Positions 51,473-60,199 of a DNA stretch of 64,000 nucleotides are shown piece after piece. The stretch is taken from the NCBI GenBank assembly GCA_045604155.1, contig JAZUNN010000073.1, forward strand, positions 1 through 64,000, in the 5' to 3' direction. Source of the stretch: JAISGQ01 sp045604155. Its GTDB lineage: Bacteria > Bacillota > Clostridia > Oscillospirales > Acutalibacteraceae. Positions within the stretch are counted from its first letter, which is position 1. Each line of letters begins with the position of its first letter. The notes beneath the pieces are model-generated. The model did no database searches, was not told where the DNA came from, and saw only the letters and a list, made by a program, of their open reading frames with translations. A program made the position numbers and the translations under genes.

Positions 51473-52357
51473 ATGCGCAAAGTACAGATCATAACCGATT
51501 CCTGCTCTGATCTTACCACCGAAAACAGAGCTGCGTACAACGTTGACTATGTCAAAATGAATATTGTCGTAAGAGGCGAGGAAAAGGAGGCAAACCTTGA
51601 CTGGGCTCTTTATTCTCCCAAGGAGATGTACGACATCATGCGTGGCGGTGAGAGAATCACCACCACTCAGGTTCCCGCAACCGAATACATAAATGTTTTC
51701 ACAAAGTATCTGGAAGAAGGCTGCGACATTGTTTATATTTCCTGCGCAGGTATTCTTTCCGGTTCCATAAACACCTCTCTCGTTGTTGCAAAACAGCTTC
51801 TTGAGAAGTATCCCGATGCAAAGATCAACTGTGTTGATGCTCTCAACTCTTCCATGGGCGAAGGCATCCTCGCACTCCATGCCGCAAAGCTCCGTGACGA
51901 AGGAAAAACTGCTGACGAGATCGCAGAGATTATCACCGATATGCGGCTTACTTCCAATCAGTTTGCTGCTGTTGAGACTCTTGATTACCTCAAGCGAGCA
52001 GGCAGAGTAAAGGCTGCTTCCGCATTCTTCGGAAACCTTTTTGGTGTAAAGCCCATCATCATCTCCGACGTAAACGGTCAGAACTTTGCTATCAAGAAGG
52101 TCAAGGGCAGACAGGCTTCCATGGATGAGCTTGTAAACCTTATGAAGGACGCCATTGTCGATGCTGACAAGCAGACTGTCTATATCGGTCATGCTGACAG
52201 CAAGGAAGACGCTGACTATCTTGAAGCCAAGGTCAAGGAAGTCATCAATCCCAAGGCAACCGAGCAGTTCTATATCGGACCCATCATCGGCGCTTCTGTC
52301 GGTCCCGGCACCGTAGTTCTCTACGCATTCGGAAATAAAGTTGAAACGGTTGGTTGA
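51473..52357 (+). CDS. DegV-family fatty-acid-binding protein (FakB-like)
   Basis: The 294-residue protein has the DegV landmarks IITDSCSDL, TTTQVPATEY, ISCAGILSGSINTS and FFGNLFGVKPII. In other Bacillota FakB presents a bound fatty acid to FakA for phosphorylation. The directly following FakA-like gene supports that role here. GGAG lies before the ATG at 51473. Confidence 0.93.
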   Translation: MRKVQIITDSCSDLTTENRAAYNVDYVKMNIVVRGEEKEANLDWALYSPKEMYDIMRGGERITTTQVPATEYINVFTKYLEEGCDIVYISCAGILSGSINTSLVVAKQLLEKYPDAKINCVDALNSSMGEGILALHAAKLRDEGKTADEIAEIITDMRLTSNQFAAVETLDYLKRAGRVKAASAFFGNLFGVKPIIISDVNGQNFAIKKVKGRQASMDELVNLMKDAIVDADKQTVYIGHADSKEDADYLEAKVKEVINPKATEQFYIGPIIGASVGPGTVVLYAFGNKVETVG

Positions 52358-52363
52358 TAGATT

Positions 52364-54013
52364 ATGAGTTCCACTTACGCTCTTACCGGTTCCCTGTTCG
52401 CCGATATGGTCAGAGGCGGCACCAAGAACCTTCAGAACAATGCTAAAATTGTAAATGATCTTAACGTATTCCCCATCCCCGACGGTGATACCGGCGATAA
52501 TATGAGCCGTACCATCGCAGGCGGTGCAAATGTCAATGCCGAGTCCGCTCTCGGTGATACCTCCAAGCACGTTGCAGAGGGTATGCTTCTTTCTGCACGA
52601 GGCAATTCAGGTGTTATACTTTCTCAGTTCTTTGAGGGTGTTGCACGTGGTCTTGCAGGTATCGAAACTGCTGATGCAAAGGTTTTCGGCGAGGCTATGA
52701 GAAGCGGCGTAAAGCAGGCTTACTCCTCTGTTGTAAAGCCCACCGAGGGCACCATGCTCACCGTTATGCGTGAGGCAACTGAGTATGCGGTTGAAAACGG
52801 CACCGAAGGAACTCTTGAGGATTTCTTCAATTCCTTCCGTCAGGAGATGCACCGTTCTCTCGACCGCACTCCCGATCTTCTTCCCGTCCTCAAGGAATCC
52901 GGGGTTATCGACAGCGGCGGTGCAGGCTTTGTGTACATAATCGAGGGTATGGAAAAGGTTCTCTGCGGTGAGGCTATCGAAGGCGGCGAATATGTTCCCA
53001 CAGGCGATACAACCGAGCTTAACACCGAGAATTTCGGCGTTGACACTGAAATGGTTTACGGCTACTGCACAGAGGTCATGGTTCAGCTTCGCAGCGACAA
53101 GACCGATCCCGAGGCTTATGATGTTGCTGATCTCATCGCTTATCTTGAGTCAATGGGCGGCGATTCCATCGTTGCATTCAAGGTCGGTACAAGAATAAAG
53201 CTCCATGTTCACACCTTTGAGCCAGAAAAGGTTCTTGCCTACTGCCACACCATCGGTGAGTTCGTCACTCTGAAGGTGGAAAACATGTCCATCCAGCACA
53301 GCGAAACCACCATTGAAAACCGTTATGAGCGCAAGGAAGTCCCCCAGGAGCACAAGAAATACGGCGTTGTCGCTGTTGCTCAGGGTGACGGAATAAAGGA
53401 AATGTTCACTCAGTTCGGTGCAGACTATATTGTTGACGGTCAGCAGACCATGAACCCCTCCACCGAGGATTTCGTAAAGGCTTTTGATGCTGTCAATGCC
53501 GACAATATCATCGTTCTGCCCAACAATTCAAATATTGTCCTCGCTGCAAAGCAGGCTGCAGAGCTTTACGACAAGGCTACCGTCCGTGTTGTTGAAAGCA
53601 AGACCATCGCTGAAGGTTATTCCGCACTGACCATGCTGGATTTCTCTCCCGATGATCTTGATGCTATCTGCGAAATGCTTATGGAGGCTGTTTCTTCCGT
53701 AGTTTCAGGTCAGGTCACCTATGCAGTGCGTGACAGCATAAACTCCGGCTTTGCCATCAACGAGGGTGATTCCCTCGGCTTTATCGGCAAGGAGCTTGTA
53801 ACTGTTGACGATACCCGTGCTGAGGCTGCCTGCTCACTCCTTTCAAAGGTTGATATGACTGACAAGGAAGTCATTATCGCCATCCTGGGCAAGGATGCAG
53901 AGGCTTCTGACATGGACAAGGTCAGAAATTACATCAAGGCAAACTTCCCCCGTGTCGAGCTTTATGAGGTCGACGGCGGTCAGGACGTTTACAGCTTCAT
54001 TTTTGCTATATAA
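52364..54013 (+). CDS. fakA: Fatty acid kinase subunit A (DAK2/YloV family)
   Basis: The 549-residue protein has an N-terminal DAK2 nucleotide-binding domain (DLNVFPIPDGDTGDNM, LLSARGNSGVILSQ) and a C-terminal DegV-like domain, the FakA/YloV architecture. It phosphorylates fatty acids bound to FakB, and the acyl-phosphate feeds PlsX/PlsY. The adjacency plsC-plsX-fakB-fakA makes a coherent route from exogenous fatty acids to phosphatidic acid; no PlsY is in the window. Confidence 0.95.
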   Translation: MSSTYALTGSLFADMVRGGTKNLQNNAKIVNDLNVFPIPDGDTGDNMSRTIAGGANVNAESALGDTSKHVAEGMLLSARGNSGVILSQFFEGVARGLAGIETADAKVFGEAMRSGVKQAYSSVVKPTEGTMLTVMREATEYAVENGTEGTLEDFFNSFRQEMHRSLDRTPDLLPVLKESGVIDSGGAGFVYIIEGMEKVLCGEAIEGGEYVPTGDTTELNTENFGVDTEMVYGYCTEVMVQLRSDKTDPEAYDVADLIAYLESMGGDSIVAFKVGTRIKLHVHTFEPEKVLAYCHTIGEFVTLKVENMSIQHSETTIENRYERKEVPQEHKKYGVVAVAQGDGIKEMFTQFGADYIVDGQQTMNPSTEDFVKAFDAVNADNIIVLPNNSNIVLAAKQAAELYDKATVRVVESKTIAEGYSALTMLDFSPDDLDAICEMLMEAVSSVVSGQVTYAVRDSINSGFAINEGDSLGFIGKELVTVDDTRAEAACSLLSKVDMTDKEVIIAILGKDAEASDMDKVRNYIKANFPRVELYEVDGGQDVYSFIFAI

Positions 54014-54024
54014 TAAGATATTTC

Positions 54025-54053
54025 AAAAGGCTTCCCGGAAGGGAAGCCTTTTT
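54025..54053 (+). terminator. Terminator of the lipid operon
   Basis: AAAAGGCTTCCC-GGAA-GGGAAGCCTTTTT is a strong stem and U-tract 11 bases after the fakA stop. Confidence 0.92.
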
Positions 54054-54134
54054 GCTAAAAAATATGTGTAACATTTTTCCTTCTCAGTTGTTATATTATT
54101 GAATGCATTCGCAGACAAAGGAAAGGAGGGGCGT

Positions 54135-54641
54135 ATTATCAACAACAAACTTCTCAATGAACTGTACCGCACTTACTACAGAGAAATTTATCTTTATCTG
54201 TATTCACTGTGCAGGCGGTCGGAGCCGGCGGAAGACCTTGCTCAGGAGACATTTCTCAAAGCTCTCCTTTCACTGAAGGACAGCCACAGCAATATGCGTG
54301 CGTGGCTTTATACTGTTGCAAGAAACCTGTATTTTAACTACAGCAAGGCAGAAAAACATATCGCAGACGATGAGATATCGGATATCTGCGACGAAGTCTT
54401 CGATGACAAAACGCTGTCATCAATTATTCAGAAGGAAGAAAACCGACTTCTTTATATGGCTCTCAACAAACTGAGCCGCACCAGACGCGAGGTGTTGATA
54501 ATGCACTATTTCGGAGGACTTTCCCAGAAGGAAATAGCCTCTGCATTGAATCTCACACCCTCAAATGTGCGTGTGCTGACCCTGCGTGCGAAGCAGGAAA
54601 TAAGACAATACCTGGAGGTAAATAAGAATGACATTCCGTGA
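54135..54641 (+). CDS. ECF-type RNA polymerase sigma factor, probable AUU start
   Basis: The protein of about 168 residues has sigma region 2 (YYREIYLYLYSLCRRSEPAEDLAQETFLKAL) and region 4 (RREVLIMHYFGGLSQKEIASAL...TLRAKQEI). No ATG or GTG is in frame near the start. A full ribosome binding site AAAGGAGGGG (54122-54131) is followed, at good spacing, by ATT at 54135, giving AUU-Ile-Asn-Asn-Lys. A TTG at 54099 is in frame but lacks a site and overlaps the likely promoter. It overlaps the anti-sigma gene by 14 bases. Confidence 0.85.
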   Translation: MINNKLLNELYRTYYREIYLYLYSLCRRSEPAEDLAQETFLKALLSLKDSHSNMRAWLYTVARNLYFNYSKAEKHIADDEISDICDEVFDDKTLSSIIQKEENRLLYMALNKLSRTRREVLIMHYFGGLSQKEIASALNLTPSNVRVLTLRAKQEIRQYLEVNKNDIP

Positions 54642-55803
54642 TCTTATAGAACAGTATAAAGCAGGCACACTGTCTGATGAGCAGACAGCTATGCTTGAGG
54701 CTGAAATTGAAAAACATGAGGCTATTTCCGACTATCTCTTTGACGAGGCGGAATTACCCGTCAGCGGTGGTCTTCTGTCCGAAGAAGAAAGCACCGACAC
54801 CGATAAGCAGGCAAAAGAGTTCACCGCTTCGGTAAAAGCTTCCATAAGACGTGCTTTCATCAAATCGGGACTTATTATCGGCGTTATAATTCTTCTGATC
54901 GTTCTGGCTGTGATTTTTGTGCTGCCCAATGCAGTTTCAAAGGCCTATTACGACCCCTCAGAGGTTATCAGCACCTCCGAGCTTGGAGAAGTTACCACCC
55001 GACTTGACCTCGATCTTTCCGTATACACCGAGCTTTTGCTTCCCGGCAGATACCGCAACACCTCCGTTGCAGATGGTGAGGGCTATGGAGAATACCACAT
55101 CACCATACCTCAGGTTTCCTCTGTAACAGGCACTTTTACGGCTGTAAGCGGAAAAATCACCCGTAACGAGCTTATCCTTTACGACCCCAATCTCCTTACC
55201 ACTCCTGCGACAAACGCCTTTACAATAGAGGAAGAAGAATATATCGCATTTAGCGGCACAGGTGCTGCAGGCTCCCGAAAAGATGCTTTTGATGCTCTTG
55301 ATAATCTCAGCGACAACAACTATTACACCGCATATTTCACCCTTGAAAATCTGACCGAGTACGAAAGCTTCTACAACTGGTATCTTTCAAAGGATGTCCG
55401 TACCGCTGAGCTCTGGTGCGGAGTATACACGGGAAACACCTCTTACCGTCACATGGGCTTTTCTCCCGAGCTTTGCGGAAGGACTCTTGAGTGGAATCGC
55501 AAGGATTACCCGAAGCTTTGCATCCTTGACAGCAGAGCCGATGCCGAGCAGATGGATGAAGATACTGCCCGCAGCGAGGCTATGAAAACTCATTTCCTCA
55601 GTATGCTCAGATATATGGATGACCATTCTGACACAGCCGAAATGTTCCGCATCAGCAATACACAGTGGGCTGATATTATCGAGTATGTGGAGAATAACGA
55701 ATTTGAAATTTTTGGATTTGCTGTCGTTGCCGACAAGGAAAATATTATGAAAATTGCTGAGGACAGCGCAATATCCTATGTATATACAACACCCTTTAAT
55801 TAA
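54628..55803 (+). CDS. Membrane-bound anti-sigma factor (Sigma_reg_N/C type)
   Basis: The 391-residue protein has a cytoplasmic N-terminal region (1-78), a TM helix at 80-99 and a large extracellular domain. The layout, with an upstream overlapping sigma gene, fits the Sigma_reg_N/Sigma_reg_C family of anti-sigma factors. There is no zinc-binding HxxxCxxC motif. It should hold the sigma factor at the membrane and release it on an envelope signal. Confidence 0.82.
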   Translation: MTFRDLIEQYKAGTLSDEQTAMLEAEIEKHEAISDYLFDEAELPVSGGLLSEEESTDTDKQAKEFTASVKASIRRAFIKSGLIIGVIILLIVLAVIFVLPNAVSKAYYDPSEVISTSELGEVTTRLDLDLSVYTELLLPGRYRNTSVADGEGYGEYHITIPQVSSVTGTFTAVSGKITRNELILYDPNLLTTPATNAFTIEEEEYIAFSGTGAAGSRKDAFDALDNLSDNNYYTAYFTLENLTEYESFYNWYLSKDVRTAELWCGVYTGNTSYRHMGFSPELCGRTLEWNRKDYPKLCILDSRADAEQMDEDTARSEAMKTHFLSMLRYMDDHSDTAEMFRISNTQWADIIEYVENNEFEIFGFAVVADKENIMKIAEDSAISYVYTTPFN

Positions 55804-55810
55804 AAGCATG

Positions 55811-55838
55811 AAGACGCCGGAAATCCGGCGTCTTTTTT
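55811..55838 (+). terminator. Terminator after the anti-sigma gene
   Basis: AAGACGCCGG-AAAT-CCGGCGTCTT followed by TTTT. The end of the U-tract touches the first TGTAAGA repeat. Confidence 0.92.
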
Positions 55839-55877
55839 GTAAGATTAATGTAAGAAAACTCTCTCGATAATGTAAGA
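55838..55877 (+). promoter_or_regulatory. Three phased TGTAAGA direct repeats (response-regulator site)
   Basis: TGTAAGA occurs at 55838, 55849 and 55871, that is, at spacings of 11 and 22 bases, one and two helical turns. The last lies just upstream of a TATGAT -10 (55887-55892) that has no good -35. An inverted TTACATTA lies at 55925-55932. OmpR-family regulators bind such repeats, and one is encoded in this operon. Confidence 0.7.
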
Positions 55878-55931
55878 TTTCCTTTGTATGATACAGACAC
55901 AACAGAGAAATAAACGAAAGGAACTTACATT

Positions 55932-56441
55932 ATGAAAACCAGAATTCTTATGATCATCGCAGTTTTAGCTCTCACCCTCTGTCTTTTCGGATGCGGCAAA
56001 GGCAGCACTTCCTCTGACATTCCCGATATCGGAATCAGCTGGGACACAATTCTTCCCCGAATAACCGCCGAAAAGCTTGCTCAGCACGGACTCTGTGCAG
56101 ATATTGGTTCCCTTGAGGCCGATGCTGACGAATACGGCACTGTCACCTTCTGCAACTATGACCTTGCCTCTGCGGATGCATTCAAAAATGTTGATTATCA
56201 GCTTACCGCAGACTACGGTCTCGGCTTTGAAATCGAAAACGGCACTGTCACATATTACACCGACCCCGTTTATTCTGTTATGCTTATTGACAACAGCGGC
56301 GACGACAGCTCTTATACAGCCGCTTTCACCGAAGATTTCATGCTTATTTCAGAAGAAGGCGAATGGTTTCTTTCAGAAGACAAGGATGAATTCATATCTG
56401 ACCTTCTCACAGACTGCAGAACCATTCTTTTCGGAGAATAA
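55932..56441 (+). CDS. Lipoprotein of unknown function
   Basis: The 169-residue protein has a lipoprotein signal ending in the lipobox LFGC (Cys21) and an acidic extracellular part. I do not recognise the domain. It opens an operon with a CPBP protease, a small protein and a two-component system, so it may be part of an envelope-stress sensor. Confidence 0.8.
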   Translation: MKTRILMIIAVLALTLCLFGCGKGSTSSDIPDIGISWDTILPRITAEKLAQHGLCADIGSLEADADEYGTVTFCNYDLASADAFKNVDYQLTADYGLGFEIENGTVTYYTDPVYSVMLIDNSGDDSSYTAAFTEDFMLISEEGEWFLSEDKDEFISDLLTDCRTILFGE

Positions 56442-56453
56442 GGAGAAACTGAA

Positions 56454-57365
56454 ATGAACGAACTTAAGAAAATCATGCGCCGCTCGGGCAGGACCTCGGG
56501 ACTTATCCTTTTATCCCATCAGTTTCTCTTTCAGCTGCTCAGTTTCATTCTCATGGCAATTCCTCTCATTCTCGCCGCTGTTATGGAATATACAATGCCC
56601 GACAATTCCCTTATGTATGTGGCCTCCGATATTGCCATGCTTATTTCGGGAATCATCTTTCTTATATTCTATTTCGTCAACAGAAAGTCCCTCCGTGAGC
56701 AGTCACCCGAAAAATCACCTTTTTCTCTTGCAGCTTTCGCAGGATGTATTATAATAATACTCGGCGTGAACTGTTTTCTCACCGCTGCAGATACACTTCT
56801 CAATCGCACAACGGGTTTTTCCCTTTCTTTCCCCTCGGATTCTGCCGCAGATGTTTCGCCTCTTGTTCTTTTTCTTGCTGTAGGTGTTTTCCCCGCAATA
56901 GTTGAGGAGCTTATTTTCAGAGGAATCCTTTACAGATATCTTCGCCGTCACGGCTGTGCTTTTGCGGCCTTCGCCTCTTCCCTGCTCTTCGGGCTCATTC
57001 ACCTTAATGTGCTTCAGGCAATCTTTGCCTTTGCTCTGGGGCTTGTGCTCTGCTATGCCTACGAGCGTTCAGGCAGGCTGATTTTCCCCATGATTCTGCA
57101 CTTTTTAAACAACTCCCTCATGGTTGTTCTCACAGTTATTCCCGTTGACTCTTCAATAATCAGTATGTGCGAATGCACTGCAGGCGTAATTGCCCTTGCA
57201 GCAGGACTTATCTATGTTTTGGTAATGAAACTACGCAGAAAGAAGATTGTTGCTGTCAGCGACGGAGAATTTTCCGGAAAATGCCTTTATTTCTTTACTT
57301 CCATACCCATGATGATTCTGGTAATTCTTTGTTTTGCCGTCTGCATAGCGGTAATTTTCATATAA
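56454..57365 (+). CDS. CPBP-family intramembrane metalloprotease
   Basis: The 303-residue protein has eight or so TM helices and the family motif EELIFRGILYRYLRR near residue 150, followed by FGLIHLN and the third motif HFLNNSL. CPBP (Abi/CAAX) proteases act within the membrane and often give bacteriocin self-immunity or process envelope proteins. The substrate is unknown. It lies 12 bases after the lipoprotein gene. Confidence 0.93.
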   Translation: MNELKKIMRRSGRTSGLILLSHQFLFQLLSFILMAIPLILAAVMEYTMPDNSLMYVASDIAMLISGIIFLIFYFVNRKSLREQSPEKSPFSLAAFAGCIIIILGVNCFLTAADTLLNRTTGFSLSFPSDSAADVSPLVLFLAVGVFPAIVEELIFRGILYRYLRRHGCAFAAFASSLLFGLIHLNVLQAIFAFALGLVLCYAYERSGRLIFPMILHFLNNSLMVVLTVIPVDSSIISMCECTAGVIALAAGLIYVLVMKLRRKKIVAVSDGEFSGKCLYFFTSIPMMILVILCFAVCIAVIFI

Positions 57366-57376
57366 GGAGAATATAA

Positions 57377-57709
57377 ATGAACATTCAGGAAAAGACTCTC
57401 AGGCATTATAGCGATGCCGACGAAATATATTATCTCAGAAGAAAAAAGGTCAGAAAAACAGGCGCTAAAATACTGGATGCTGCGGTCTGCCTTTTTACTC
57501 CCTTTGTGGAAGTCACCGAAACCGCCGACATGATATCGGACATGGGTACTTATTACCTTGTAGTTAAGGAAGGCAGAGAAATTCTTGTGCGTGCCGATAA
57601 TGAAGGCTTTGAGGAAAAGGATATTACGGGACTTTGCGAAGGAAAGAAATTCATTATTGACGGAAATAAATTTACAAAGGCGCTGAAGTTGAATGGAAAG
57701 AAAATATAA
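57377..57709 (+). CDS. Small unknown protein in the two-component operon
   Basis: The 110-residue protein has no signal peptide; a mildly hydrophobic stretch (ILDAAVCLFTPFVEV) is near residues 31-45. I do not recognise it. It overlaps the response-regulator gene by 17 bases and so is translated with it. Confidence 0.7.
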   Translation: MNIQEKTLRHYSDADEIYYLRRKKVRKTGAKILDAAVCLFTPFVEVTETADMISDMGTYYLVVKEGREILVRADNEGFEEKDITGLCEGKKFIIDGNKFTKALKLNGKKI

Positions 57710-58364
57710 CGTACTCATCGCAGACGATGAAAAGGAAATAATCTCTGTTTTAAGGCTGTTTCTTGAAAAAGAGGATATCAATGTATACGAAGCCTACGAC
57801 GGCGAAATGGCCTGCATGATAGTTAAAAATTATGACATTGACCTGGCTGTGCTTGATATCATGATGCCCAGAATGAACGGTTTTGAGGTTCTGAAAAAGA
57901 TCCGTCAGGATATGGACATTCCCGTTATGATCCTTTCTGCCAGAGTGCAGCTTGACGACAAGGTCTTAGGTCTTGATCTCGGTGCTGACGACTATATCAC
58001 CAAGCCCTTTGAGCCTCTTGAAGTGGCTGCAAGAGTAAGGGCGAATCTGAGAAGACACAGCAGAAAGCCCGGGACTCAGGGTAATGTAATTACTTATAGG
58101 GATCTGACCCTTGACATGGACAAATGCGTTTTTTCCATAGGAAACGAAACTGCAGATCTTACAAAGACCGAGCTTGCTATGATGGAGATGTTCATGAAAG
58201 CTCCCGGGCGTGTTTTCACAAGAGATCAGCTCTGTGAAAAGGGCTGGGATGACGGCTTTGTGGACGACAACACCATAAGAGTTGCTGTCAGCCGCCTGCG
58301 TGACAAGATAGGCGGAGAGAGAATAAAAACTATACGAGGATTGGGGTACAGACTGGAAGAATGA
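57693..58364 (+). CDS. OmpR-family response regulator
   Basis: The 223-residue protein has a receiver domain with acidic pocket residues Asp11/Asp12, phosphoacceptor Asp55 (LAVLDIMMP) and Lys in ITKPF, followed by a winged-helix DNA-binding domain (VFTRDQLCEKGW, TIRVAVSRLRDKI, GLGYRLEE). It overlaps the kinase gene by 4 bases. The phased TGTAAGA repeats before the operon are its likely binding site. Confidence 0.95.
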   Translation: MERKYNVLIADDEKEIISVLRLFLEKEDINVYEAYDGEMACMIVKNYDIDLAVLDIMMPRMNGFEVLKKIRQDMDIPVMILSARVQLDDKVLGLDLGADDYITKPFEPLEVAARVRANLRRHSRKPGTQGNVITYRDLTLDMDKCVFSIGNETADLTKTELAMMEMFMKAPGRVFTRDQLCEKGWDDGFVDDNTIRVAVSRLRDKIGGERIKTIRGLGYRLEE

Positions 58365-59278
58365 ATACTCTGAAAAAGAATCTGATCTATTATTATATCG
58401 TTATCACCTTTGTGCTTCTGGCTGTGGAAATCTATCTTTTCAGGCTGCTTTTTGAAAATTCTCACTTTTTAAAGACTGCGACGGGTATCCCCGAAATTGT
58501 CTTTGAGTGTCTGGGAATTCTGCTTGGTCTTTGTGTTTTCGGGGTGTTTTCCTATTTCTACTATCACAAAGTCAGCGGCTTCATTGCCGAGGAAGCAAAG
58601 CGGCAGGTAAAAGAGAGGAATATGCTTTTTGCAAACATTGCTCACGACCTGAAAAACCCTATTTCCTCTGTGCTGGGTTTTGCCCGTGCTCTTGAGGCAG
58701 GTGCGGTTTCCGAGGACGAAAAGCAGAATATCTACCGCACCATTTCGGGAAAATCCCTGCAGGTTGACGATATGATTCAGAAGATGTTCCGATATGCAAA
58801 AATGGAGTCGGATGGGTATTCTCTCACTCTTTCTCCTCAGGATATCTGCAGTGTTGTCCGTGAATGCACTGCCCTGAGATACAGCGAAATCGAAAAGCAT
58901 GATATCGAGCCCGAAATCGACATCCCCGACGAGGCTGTTATAAAGGATATTGACAAAGGGGAATTTTCAAGGGTTATTGATAATCTTATTTCAAACGCTC
59001 TTAAACACAATGAAAAGGGCGTGAAGCTTCTTATTGCCGTGAAAAGGCAGGAGGAAAAAGTCAGGGTAATTGTTGCCGATTCCGGTGCCGATATTCCCGA
59101 CGGCATGAAGGAGTCGGTTTTCATGCCCTTCCAGTGCTCCGATGAGTCGCGCATGGCCAAGGACGGCAGCGGTCTGGGGCTTGCAATCGCAAGACGAATT
59201 GCTCAGCTTCACAACGGCAGGCTTTTTATCGACAGCGATATTGAAGGATATACAAAGGCATTTGTTTTTGAAGTATAA
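58361..59278 (+). CDS. Sensor histidine kinase
   Basis: The 305-residue protein has two TM helices (about 9-31 and 48-68) with a very short extracellular loop, an H-box NIAHDLKNPISSVLG (His95) and an ATPase domain with N-box IDNLISNALKHN, G1 VADSGADIP and G2 DGSGLGLAIA. The small sensor loop is typical of intramembrane-sensing kinases that often work with membrane partners, here perhaps the CPBP protein or lipoprotein. Confidence 0.94.
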   Translation: MNTLKKNLIYYYIVITFVLLAVEIYLFRLLFENSHFLKTATGIPEIVFECLGILLGLCVFGVFSYFYYHKVSGFIAEEAKRQVKERNMLFANIAHDLKNPISSVLGFARALEAGAVSEDEKQNIYRTISGKSLQVDDMIQKMFRYAKMESDGYSLTLSPQDICSVVRECTALRYSEIEKHDIEPEIDIPDEAVIKDIDKGEFSRVIDNLISNALKHNEKGVKLLIAVKRQEEKVRVIVADSGADIPDGMKESVFMPFQCSDESRMAKDGSGLGLAIARRIAQLHNGRLFIDSDIEGYTKAFVFEV

Positions 59279-59282
59279 ACAC

Positions 59283-59310
59283 AAAGCGGATACCGAATGG
59301 TATCCGCTTT
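59283..59310. terminator. Bidirectional terminator
   Basis: AAAGCGGATACC-GAAT-GGTATCCGCTTT, with T-rich flanks, lies between the kinase gene and the convergent anti-sigma gene. Confidence 0.88.
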
Positions 59311-59314
59311 TATT

Positions 59315-60151
59315 TCACCAGCTGAATGGGTCATATTCTTCGTCAAATGCCTGTCTTGTGGGATTGCCTTCGCCTGCATAAAAGCCGATGGGAAGATGCT
59401 CGGGAGCTACAATGCTTTCATAATCTATGTCATATAAATAATCCGTAAACTCCATTGCAACATATACAAACTCGTTGGCATCACGGTCGGTCAGGGCGTA
59501 GATGATTCCGTATTCACTTGCATAAACTGCGCATAGCTCATATTTTTCGTTGAAGCCCTTTGTACCGTAGACATTATAATCAGTGCTTTCAAGTCCTGAA
59601 AGGCGATCATATTCTTCTGCATAATCGCTGTCAGAGCAGGTGTAGACAAGGTAGGAAAGATAATGGTCGTCAATTCCTGCCTTGCAGGTGCTGTTGAACA
59701 TACTCACATCCGCAGAGTCGGGAATTATATTGGGGAAAATATCGTTATATCCGATATAGTTATCCTTGTTATCTCCCGATTCACCGAGGACTTCCGCATA
59801 TTCTTCCACTTCGGTCACCTCGCTGCCTCCCGAAGATATCATTACCATAAAGCTGCTGAAAAGTATGGTGTAAAAAACACAGATTCCTGCAAGGGCGATG
59901 AGTATTATCATCAGCACCTTTTTTCCTCTTCTGAATTTCTTGAGAGGCTCAACCTTTTTTTCGTTTTCTTTTCTTTCATCTTCGCTTACAATATCCTCTT
60001 TGCAAACAGGTTCACTGAGCCTTGTGTGGAGCCGGCTGCACTCCTCACACTCATTGAGATGTTCCCTGATATCAGCGGCGGTTTCCTCGCTGACAAGCTC
60101 CTCTATATAATTTCCCATAAGATCACGTACAATATAACAGTTCTGTTTCAT
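59315..60151 (-). CDS. Zinc-finger (zf-HC2) anti-sigma factor, membrane-bound
   Basis: The 278-residue protein has the anti-sigma zinc motif His31-x3-Cys35-x2-Cys38 with Cys5, a TM helix at about 79-104 and an acidic extracellular domain. It is encoded 48 bases after its sigma factor and should sequester it. It differs in architecture from the Sigma_reg-type protein at 54628-55803. Confidence 0.9.
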   Translation of the reverse strand: MKQNCYIVRDLMGNYIEELVSEETAADIREHLNECEECSRLHTRLSEPVCKEDIVSEDERKENEKKVEPLKKFRRGKKVLMIILIALAGICVFYTILFSSFMVMISSGGSEVTEVEEYAEVLGESGDNKDNYIGYNDIFPNIIPDSADVSMFNSTCKAGIDDHYLSYLVYTCSDSDYAEEYDRLSGLESTDYNVYGTKGFNEKYELCAVYASEYGIIYALTDRDANEFVYVAMEFTDYLYDIDYESIVAPEHLPIGFYAGEGNPTRQAFDEEYDPFSW

Positions 60152-60199
60152 ATAAATCAGTTTCTCCTTTCAAACGATCAATGGGCGCATACATAAATG

